Shown here piece after piece: positions 56,111-64,000 of a DNA stretch of 64,000 nt. This DNA comes from Vandiemenella viatica. Lineage: Eukaryota; Arthropoda; Insecta; Orthoptera; Morabidae. The notes below the pieces were generated by a model, which made no database searches, was not told the origin of the DNA, and saw nothing but the letters and a program-made list of their open reading frames with translations. The stretch spans positions 219,831,473 to 219,895,472 of the forward strand of contig JARYHS010011408.1 of the NCBI GenBank assembly GCA_031002005.1, in the 5' to 3' direction. Numbering within the stretch: the stretch's first letter is position 1; the number at the start of each line of letters is the position of its first letter. Position numbers and translations under genes: made by a program.

Positions 56111-57959
56111 AACCTTGGAGAATGAAATTTTAAATCAATTTCTTCAAAGTTTCTTCGAGTTTAACTTATTTAGCAGAGCAAACTTCTCTCTGTTTTATCT
56201 GTATTTTCCCTGCTTATCTTATATGACGTGGCTTTAAAGTATGAAGCGGTGAAGCCTTTCTTATTTAGCAGCAGTTGTATATTATATCCTTGAAGTATTA
56301 AAAAACACACGTCAGTCAGCTAAACACTTGTACTGAAGGCGAAGGTTGCTTCACTGTCCATTCAAGAGCGTGACTATAGAAAAGCTTCATCTTTAAATTT
56401 TAACTGGCTGCAGGTAGTGTGATCAAGCAAGTTGTTCAATATATACATAAATAAGCTCTAATCTTCCTTCGTGAACAACTAACAATCCTTGTGTTTACAG
56501 CTGCAAAGACAAAAGGAGAAACGGATGAGGATTTAAAAAGAAGAGGTTGACTGCAGGAGCTATGCCCGAGGAGCTGGAACAAAGGGAGGGAAAACTCCCC
56601 TCTCGTGCCGACGGGAGTTGAATATCTAACTACACTTATATTGAGACATCCTTCACACACGAATGCCCAGCCAGACGGACAAAGGCTTCTCCAGGACTTT
56701 GTGAAGGTCGTCTGCAGAGGTCATCATCCCAAGTGCCATGGAGCCGTGTTGTGACCATCCGGATATTAGATATGCGCCTTCGCCAGGCCCTGCTGCTCAG
56801 GCGATACTAGTGAGGCACAAGAAGCTCGTAATGCTTGTTACCTCGGTAGCATTCTTAACTAGTCTAAATTTTAAGCAAGTACTGTAATGTAATATTCGTA
56901 ACTATATAAATCAACAGAATCAGACACGCATTCGCATTTTTCATGTTAGGTTATCTATTAATGAGTTATATTTCTTAATCAATCTGGATTAATCTTTGGA
57001 GTTATCGATGAATATTCTTGTTTTCTTGTATTCGTATGTTATTATTAATTGAGCTTAATAGTGAAACAGTCATCTAACTTTACTTATTGATATTCTTGTT
57101 ATATTAATTTTTTACTGTTCGGGATCCAGAAATGAAAGATCTCTAACTAGGTAAAAAGCTGCATTTAATATACATATTACAAGGTGATATGTCAAAGAAA
57201 TAATTATACACACATGTATAACTCACTTTCAAAATTATTTACACTTAATATAAAATTACATATATTAAATCATTCTCGCCTCGGAATCGTATGATTAAGC
57301 CGGCTAGCTAATAACGCAACACCAAATCACTGATTGCATTTGAATTGTTAAGTAGAGCAATGAAATTATCTTTAAGGACCTGTTATGGTTTCCGCATTCC
57401 TCATTGTTAGTGATAATTCGTTGAACAGAATGATGTGATTTGCCGTTTCTTGTAGAATAAAGGGAGCGGCCACAGGGGCGTCAGGTAATAGACTCGAGAT
57501 GCTTATCTCATACCCTCGTGTCTCTTCGTAAAAACAGGTGGGCAAATGGATACAGTAAATGCATGTATCGTTATTAAGCACAGGTAGAACCAAGCTTAAC
57601 CCATCAGCTGCTCGTTAGTCTTATTCATGCTGCATGCAGCAACAGAAAAATCATTTAACATTACTACTGGGCAGTCAGTAGAAAATACGTCTGGCACGTT
57701 TCGTGCTCCAGATCAGAATGAAAATAAAAATGGCCGAAACTTAGTTTCCAAACCGCTTCGTTCTCGCCTTGGGTGCTTTTCATTGGCTCAGCGCGACTTC
57801 CGTATAGGGGACTATTTTCAGAGCTCGTCTTAGAAAATTCTCCCGCTCGTGAATAACAGCATCGGCTGAACTGCCCGTTCGACACTATAGGAAAATTCTC
57901 AGCACGTTTCCTCCCAGCTCCTGCTAATAACCAATAGCGACGGAGCGCGTGTTCCAGTG
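56111..57959. other. No recognisable gene
   Basis: Nothing assignable. Slightly richer patches at 56500-56830 and 57440-57930 give only short, unrecognised frames. Confidence 0.5.
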
Positions 57960-58870
57960 TTAATTTATCCAATCATCTATTCATCACTTTATTATTATTT
58001 TTCATTATTATTGTCTTGTATACTTTGAGTGTTACATTCTTCAACCTATCTAAATTTACTGTTACTAATTTAAATTCCTTCAGCGTTTTTAGTAAACTAT
58101 TCATCACTCCCCTTGGAAATTTATTACAATGCTTGATACAACAAAAGAAATTTTTCCTCTCCCTTATGCATGAAATAGAGTGCCAGCTTCTGGCCATGGT
58201 CAACTTTTCCTATCCATGCTCTACTCCTAATTCTTCGAAGAATATCCCTCGTAGTCCCACACACTCGCAGCACTCTCTTCGCCCTCCTGTCTTCCAATAA
58301 CTCTTATACCCTGTTCACTTAGGTTCAAGGTCACGTTCCGCAGGGCCCCGCTCCTCACTTCACCTCACACTTCCTATTTCTCCGAACTGACTTCTGTGCC
58401 CAGTGGAAATTTCTCCTCCTCATGTAGGTGTAAGAGCAGCGGAGTGGGAATAGAGCAGAATGACCTTGAGCCGCCTCTGTTAACTGAACCAGGCTATCTC
58501 CTTTATATCAGTTAGTGACTGTGACCTGCAGGAAATTCAAAAAACAAATCTAGCTGCTTTCCTTTGCATGCCTTCCAATGACTGTATGTGATATAAAGAT
58601 GTGGATTCCAAACTGCACCACCATATACACGCAATGGTCTGACAAAAGGTTTGTAACCCAATTCCCTAACTTCTCTGGTACATCCTCTCATCACCCTCTC
58701 GAGTAAATGAAGGATTTTGTAGCCTTTTCCTGTCAACTGCCCAATGTGACCTGCTCAGTTGAGTTTACTATCAAATGTTACGCCAAGATATTTACACTTC
58801 AAGCCTTCAATAAGCAATTCTATCCCCTTCCATAATCGTAAACAACCTTTATTTTTTTTATCTGTGTAGA
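57960..58870 (-). pseudogene. LINE family A relic, interrupted by a MITE
   Basis: The minus strand shows the RT thumb equivalent (58870-58740, colinear with 2942-3080 in nucleotide sequence), then GYKILHLLERVMRGCTREVR, YGGAVWNPHLYITYSHWKA, and, beyond the MITE, ARSWHSISCIRERKNFF and LKTLKEFKLVTVNLDRLKN. Shares the same truncation style and C-terminal tail as 2345-3170 but is more decayed. Confidence 0.82.
58307..58496. mobile_element. MITE of the GGTTCAAGGTCA family, copy 2, inside LINE A
   Basis: TACCCTGTTCACTTAGGTTC on the left and GTTAACTGAACCAGGCTA on the right, with inner TTCAAGGTCA/TGACCTTGAG. LINE sequence (CCTGTCTTCCAAT... on one side, ...TTTATATCAGTTAGTG on the other) continues across it, compared with the uninterrupted copy at 2670-2730. 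TA at both edges is the likely target. Confidence 0.82.
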
Positions 58871-59149
58871 GTTCGTCTTCTGTCTTAGATAAAACGTATG
58901 TCTACACAAGCAGTTGCTCTCAACTTCGTTCTCGTCAACTGTTAGTGTGCAGACTAGCCTCTCAAATGATCAAGAACGTTACGATCCACTGGCCCTGTAA
59001 GTTACTGAGCACAATTTATTTTTGCTTGAAGGGAGTCTACAATAATCTGCAACTTCATTCCTTCGAGCAAAACAATGTCGCTAGTTAGCTGAAATGACGA
59101 TAAATATTTCCACTACAAAAAGTAAGTTACGCATAATTAGATACAGATA

Positions 59150-59465
59150 TGTGGACACTTTCATTTTAGTCCCTTATGTTTTGACGTTCATCAAAGTGAA
59201 ACATACCTTATCTTACTGGTGGGAGAAGAGGTTGTACTTTAATCGAAACCATATCAAAATCTAATCAGTATTTACTGCATGAATCGAATTCACCAAAGTA
59301 TTAAATACTTCAGCTTCACAATTCCACAAAAAAAAAAACGCTCTTTTTCCCGTGGTACTATAGGCTGTACATTCGCCAGAACTTCATCAAAAATCGACCA
59401 ATAGTTTTTGGGTTATTCACGTTCAAAGAAAAGGTATCTTAAATTTATCAGATTTTCGACATTGC
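59150..59465 (+). repeat. Two-unit outlier of the ~140-bp tandem repeat
   Basis: Repeat registers TACTTTAATCGAAACC (59235) and TACATTCGCCAGAACTTCAT (59368) are 133 bp apart and are followed by the CGACCAATAGTTTTTGGG-type block. This is the same unit that forms the array at 62640-64000. Confidence 0.75.
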
Positions 59466-59727
59466 ATCAAATATCTTCATCATTATCGTTGGGGACCATG
59501 TCGAGTTTCCCGGGTGTGGTTTACGAGCCTTCCTGAGTTTCTGTCTTGGCTGTTATAGACTATCGTCTTCCACTGTTTCCTATCCAGAAAAGTTTCTCTG
59601 TCCGTAATATATTCCCAGTTCCAGCCTCTTCTCTCTATGTCCTCCTTCAGTTGGTCCGCCCATCTTCTTCTTGATCTTCCCACAGGTCTTTTGCCCACTA
59701 TCCTTTTTTCCAAATAAGTTTTTGGTA

Positions 59728-60387
59728 AATTAGTATTTGTTGTTTAATAATACGCCATTACAACTGTTGGATATTGTTTTTATTTTCCGGACAAACAAAT
59801 TCAATTACGAAATTCAAACTCGCCGCTCACTACACTACCGATAGAGCACCGTCAAGAAAACAGCAGAACAGCAAAAGCGCACACATAAAGTTTGACAATG
59901 TCGTGCATTGAAAACTATGCCTCAAAATAGATTGCTAGTCAAGTCACGAGAGCAAACTATACCAAGTGCAATAGTGTAAAAAACAACATGCTGGTTGAGG
60001 TCGCAGGCGAACAACGACCACACCTCAAAATGCAAATGTAAAATGTAAGTTACAATATAAAACATATCCTAGTATACTTATGTAAACAAAACGTCTTGCA
60101 TGATAATCCAAAACGGATATAAAAATATTAGTAATCAAACTGTTATATGAATATAAGTAATATTATGCTGCCTATATTAGAATAATTTTGATAAATCTAA
60201 AAATCATTGTATTCAAAAGTCAATAACAAATCACATATTACAGCAAAACTGTACGCTGAAGATACCTCGGCGTGAGGCGAAACGCGTCTGGAAAATAAAA
60301 ACAGTATCCAACAGTTGTCATGGCGTATTATTAAACAACAAATACTAATTTATCAAGCAACTGTAGAAGAAAATGGCCTACAATAAT
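59728..60387 (+). mobile_element. Penelope-like element (PLE) fragment with inverted terminal copies
   Basis: A 660-bp insertion flanked by a perfect 17-bp duplication CAAATAAGTTTTTGGTA (59711-59727 and 60388-60404). Its arms, 59726-59792 and 60286-60352, are inverted copies with about 3 mismatches in 67 bp. A hammerhead-like core ends exactly where the right arm begins. Inverted or direct pLTR-like terminal copies, hammerhead motifs and variable-length duplications are known features of Penelope-like elements; assignment rests on these, since no RT or GIY-YIG coding remains. The near-identical arms imply recent insertion. Confidence 0.75.
60251..60295 (+). ncRNA. Hammerhead-ribozyme-like core
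   Basis: The conserved elements occur in order: CTGAAGA (60256-60262, fitting CUGANGA), a stem II made by CCTC and GAGG around GGCGT (60265-60277), GAAA (60279-60282), then CGCGTC (60283-60288) with the expected cleavage after GTC at 60288. Stem III is minimal, as reported for PLE hammerheads. Stem I pairing is poor, so activity is uncertain. Position 60288 nearly coincides with the start of the inverted arm. Confidence 0.72.
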
Positions 60388-60660
60388 CAAATAAGTTTTT
60401 GGTAGACTCGTACTAATCATTCTCTTGACATGCCCAAACCACTTAAGTCTTCATGACCTAAGTCTCTCTTCCATGGATTCCCTTAACTCTAAGTCTGATC
60501 TAATCTCATCATTCTTTATATGCTAGTTTTCTGGAGGGCCGTTCTAAGAAATTTCGTTTCACAGGCTTGGATCTTGTTAAGGTCCTTTGATGTTATTGTG
60601 CATGAAAAATATGTGGTTTAATCCGCGAAATAACATGAATGACTAACTCTTGCTTTTCAG

Positions 60661-60991
60661 ACTTGTCAATTAATGATGATTTCTTCCAATCACTTCGTCC
60701 TCCAATTTACAGATTGCTGCCGTCGATTGCCAGAGGGTTTTACTTCCACCAAAGATTACTGATTAGTGATTACTACTGTCCTTGACTGAATTATATAGTC
60801 CTACCAAATGACAACACCGGCAAATCGCTTTAAATTAAATTTATTTCTCCGTGAACTCTATGCTAACATAAGGCACCAGACTTCTCCAAAGACCCTAAAG
60901 TACAAACCTACAAATATTCTAGCGATTAAACTCACAAACGACAGTAAAACGTTGGTATGTGTGGTAGCCCGTAAGGACTCAGTGGGAAGCA
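60661..60991. other. No recognisable gene
   Basis: Nothing identified. Confidence 0.5.
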
Positions 60992-62170
60992 TGTAGGAGC
61001 ATGGTTATAAAGAGCAAGCCTTGTTCAAACATTTTATTGCATAATCATTGTCAACGATTGAACTTATAGAGAATATCACAAATAATATAATACAATATAA
61101 TACATAAGAAACTTCGATCTTGCAGATTATGATCTTAATGAATCCTATAATCACAAATAATATAATACAATATAATACATAAGACAGTGCAATAACAACC
61201 AGGTTAAGCCATGAGAATATCCCTCATCACAATATCTCCACTTGTATTAAACATCCAAATAGAAAACCTTACGCGCTAGGAAACGTGATATAACAGGGCA
61301 GGCTCTCACCAATTTACCATCATGTAACAAATCTACAATTAGTATCAAACACAATTTGTACAGAGGAGGCAAAATACACCAAAAACGAAGAGGAATCAGT
61401 TTACCCCAGCGTCCTTCAATTTAGCCTAAGAATTAAGTTCTTACCAAAAGGTTCTGACTCACTATAGTGTGTGCACACCGGCGCATAAGTCGTTACCACT
61501 CACACCCACTGATAAGGTAGCGGCAACGATTAGCACCACATATCGGGGAATTTTGTCCATTCCCGTAACACAATTAACAAGAACGCAGTAAGCGACGCAC
61601 TTTGTAGTTGGAGTCGTCAGGTATTCTATTCCGAATACCCAACAGGGCTAGAAAATGGCAATTTATCGCCACCAGTCCCGACCACCACCGTACTCCAGAA
61701 TCGGCGGAAAACGCTCACGAACACGAGGCGCAGCAGAGGACTTCCTTCGATTAATGCGAGCGAGGAACGGTCTCGGTGGAATCACAAATCCACCTCAAGT
61801 AGTACTTCCAGGCTGCCTGGGCAAATAACAAGAGCTCGCTATACCAGCGGGCCTCTAACGTCGCAGTCCCTTGAGGAAAGTATTAGGCCCAACGAACCAA
61901 GCCACTGCTGCCGGCTGACTTGCCTCCCGGTCTCGTGTCACCCGATTATATCAGCTCATTCAGCCGGAAGAGGGCACCACCGGGCCACAGCGCTCTCTCA
62001 CGGGTGAAACTAGCACGCGGGCTCAGCATCAGAAGACGATAAATGCGAGCCGAGCACGGCTCAAAGGTCCGAAAACAACTGACTACAACTAAATTACTAC
62101 AGTCTCTGCTCGCTGTCTCCGCGTGTTTAAATAAGTGTTGGAGAAACATCTAGAAAGCCACAGAGAGTGC
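60992..62170 (-). other. Candidate LTR or 5'/3' end of an unidentified transcription unit
   Basis: On the minus strand a G+C-rich part (62100-61660) leads into an AT-rich part that ends with an AATAAA signal (complement at 61033-61038) and then ...GCTCCTACA at 60992. The layout resembles an LTR or a polyadenylated noncoding unit, but I find no opposing TG end or target duplication, so the boundaries are tentative. No protein is recognised. Confidence 0.35.
61076..61185. repeat. Direct repeat, 34 bp
   Basis: TCACAAATAATATAATACAA and its continuation to CATAAGA occur twice without change, at 61076-61109 and 61152-61185, a 76-bp spacing. Confidence 0.85.
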
Positions 62171-62299
62171 CGAACGACGTTTCTCGAGCGTTAACAATAC
62201 ATTAACAATTAAATCCATACAAAAATAATTAAAAATTGTGCAAATTCATTCACAACCATTAGAAAACATCTTAAAATGAGAGTGAATACTGTTTAATAC

Positions 62300-62483
62300 T
62301 GTTCGAATCCCCAGCCGGGCATCCAGATTTGGGTTTTCCATGGTTTCCCAAATCACTCCAGGCAAATGCCGGGATGCTTCCTTCATAAAGGCCATGGCCG
62401 AATTCCTTCCCATTCCTTGCCCCCATCCTATCCCGTCTCTAAAGACCTCGCTGTTAAGAGACGTAAAGCAGTTTAAAAAAAAA
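62300..62483 (+). mobile_element. 5'-truncated SINE family 1
   Basis: Starts at the B box (GTTCGAATCCCCAGCCGGGC) and otherwise keeps the full body, including CAAATGCCGGGATGCTTCC, GGCCATGGCCGAATTCC and TCTCTAAAGACCTCGCTGTT, ending in nine A residues. It is closest to the 9192 copy. Confidence 0.9.
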
Positions 62484-62639
62484 TCCATAAAGTAATGTTC
62501 ATTTACGTGAAGAAGATACACAAATTCACATTTAATTACACGAAACACATACAAATCCATAATTAATCAACTCCCAGCTTGCTATACATAATTAGTAAAT
62601 AAAATTTCATGAAAGGGCTGGGTCTGAGAGATGTTATAA

Positions 62640-64000
62640 ACGGTCTGTACATTAATCGAAAGACCATCAAAATTATACCATTGTTTCTGTTTGGAAGCTA
62701 TTTAAGCTAAAAATGATACTAATTTGGAAATTTTATCATTTTTCCGATATGATATCAAAATTTAATATACCCTATTTTACCAGCGTTGCCACGGACTATA
62801 CATTAATCGAAATTTCATCAAATCCGAACAGTATTTGGCGTGAATCGTGTTGAATGAAAAATTGTTCTAAATTTATAATTTTTTTCAACATCACATAAAA
62901 ATGAAACACTTCCACACAATGCATTATACATTGATCGAAGCCTCATCTAAGCCCAACCAGCATTTCCCCCCTCCCCTTTTGCGAATCGAGTTCAAACAAA
63001 AATGATAATAATGTGGTAAATTTCTAAGCCTTCTGACAGAACATCAAAATCAAACATACCATAATTTATTTTATGTTAATCAAAACCCGATCAAAATGCG
63101 ACCGTTAGTTTTTAATGAATCACGTTAAACGAAAATTTGATAAATTTCTCCGTTTTCTGAAATTACATCAAGGAGTAACATATACTATTTTATCCAAATC
63201 ACCGAACATTTTACTTTAATTGAAACCCCATATAAATCCAGTAAGTAGCTTTTGCTTAGATATCGTTCAACGCAAAATTATTCTACATTTCACTTTTTTT
63301 CAACATGTTATCAAAATGAATCTTAGCGTATTATACCCGTGCGATAATACACTGTACATTTATTAAAACGCCATTAAAATCCCACCAGTAATTTTTCAGT
63401 GAACCGCGTCCAACAGAAAACTTAATACGAATTTAATTTCTCGGGTTTTGGACATCACATTAAAATGATAGAAACTTTATTTTACCCTCTAGATCATGGG
63501 TGGCCAACCCAAATGATCTTGCGGGCCACTTTGGAAATGCATCATAACTCCGCGGGTCGCATATAAAATTATAAACCTCTATAATAGATTTAGACCCGCT
63601 ATAGACTTTTTTTGGAGTGAAAAGTTCAAACATAATAACTTATTATTATTTTGTTTACTATTATTCTTACATGTAAACATAGATAATATAATAATAATGA
63701 CACTAAACGCACATTTAAATAAATATATATCACTAAAAATGATATATAAAATATATAAATAAAATAAATTTTGAAAATATGGATGCCTAAATAATGTATT
63801 TTTTAATACGTTGGTTTTCACTTCTTCGGTTATTATAAAATAAATATATTTTGTAGAAGTGTGATGAATCTCGCAGGCCAGAAAAATATTCAAGGTGGGC
63901 CACGGGTTGCCCACCCATGCTCTAGATCATAGTCAGTACTTTAAACGAAACCCCGTCAGACAGACAGCCACAAATTAAAAAAAAAAAAAGATTGATTCCT
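62640..64000 (+). repeat. ~140-bp tandem repeat array
   Basis: The marker TACATTAATCGAAACCCCAT recurs in diverged form at 62648, 62799, 62927, 63072, 63212, 63355 and 63937, giving spacings of 151, 128, 145, 140 and 143 bp. The last gap is 582 bp, or 149 bp once the nested 425-bp MITE and its 8-bp duplication are removed. Each unit also has an ATCNAAATCCNACCAGTA block, a GTGAATCGNGTTCAA block and a TTTTTCAACATCACATNAAA block. The array runs off the window edge. Noncoding. Confidence 0.88.
63495..63919. mobile_element. hAT-like MITE inserted in the tandem array
   Basis: CATGGGTGGCCAACCC at the left end is mirrored as GGGTTGCCCACCCATG at the right (one mismatch). CTCTAGAT flanks both sides exactly (63487-63494 and 63920-63927), the 8-bp duplication expected of hAT. 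The interior is AT-rich, and the longest minus frame (111 codons) is low-complexity and not recognisable as a transposase. Confidence 0.93.

Larger units (their letters stand above)
59483..60660 (-). pseudogene. LINE relic, C-terminus, split by a Penelope-like insertion
   Basis: On the minus strand, the part at 60660-60388 ends LKWFGHVKRMISTSLP; the part at 59727-59483 continues directly KTYLEKRIVGKRPVGRSRRR, WADQLKEDIERRGWNWEYI, DRKQWKTIVY. Removing the insertion and one copy of its duplication restores one frame across the junction. It fits the 'RWFGHV.RM ... GKRPVGRPR.RW.D...ED...RG..W' terminus of non-LTR ORF2. Upstream of 60500 the frame decays. Confidence 0.88.

Noticed and set aside
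60992..62170. A solo LTR
   Set aside because: No matching TG start and no 4-6 bp duplication were found at the other side, so it is left as a candidate only.
62640..63494. A CRISPR array
   Set aside because: The repeats are ~140 bp, diverged, without unique spacers, in an insect genome.

Overview
The window looks like gene-poor nuclear DNA from a large insect genome, most likely a polyneopteran (grasshopper/cricket, stick insect or cockroach/termite lineage). The evidence is an AT-rich background with poly(A), poly(C) and (TA)n tracts; ten copies of a tRNA-derived SINE of the Talua-like type known from those insects; a Tc1-like transposon that I recognise from the same lineages; and debris of many non-LTR retrotransposon families. 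I found no convincing host protein-coding exon, rRNA gene, intact tRNA gene or CRISPR array. Every coding stretch I can interpret is a transposable-element relic.

Layout. 0-10 kb: a TA-flanked terminal-inverted-repeat (TIR) element (850-1743), LINE relics, a MITE with ~88-bp TIRs (3609-3975), and a Tc1-like element (5699-6995) with a 277-bp hAT-like MITE nested inside it. 10-20 kb: LINE reverse-transcriptase fragments, three poly(A)-tailed SINEs, an internally deleted Tc1-like element (16950-18094) and a hAT-like element with a perfect 8-bp duplication (18340-19220). 20-30 kb: three hairpin or fold-back MITEs, one copy of a dispersed repeat, and a decayed hAT transposon with BED-finger and C-terminal remnants (about 26364-27956). 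30-45 kb: LINE relics, one lacking the catalytic Asp-Asp box; GTCCATAAAC-type MITEs; the second dispersed-repeat copy; and a pogo-like element (41164-41942). 45-53 kb: more LINE debris, a core-deleted mariner-superfamily element (46454-47324) and the best-preserved LINE (51215-52622). 54-64 kb: a FLYWCH/MULE transposon with iterated TIRs (54354-55822); a Penelope-like insertion carrying a hammerhead-ribozyme-like core, cleanly interrupting a LINE (59728-60387); and a ~140-bp tandem array interrupted by a 425-bp hAT-like MITE (62640-64000).

The elements do not form a pathway. Their relationship is stratigraphic: target-site duplications and split reading frames let several insertions be ordered in time. 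Two themes recur. Non-LTR elements are mostly 5'-truncated. DNA transposons of four superfamily types (Tc1 twice, mariner, pogo, MULE) keep their TIRs and the ends of their transposase but have lost the catalytic core. The least routine items are the Penelope-like insertion, the tandem array, and the TA-flanked 850-1743 element with repeated subterminal motifs.
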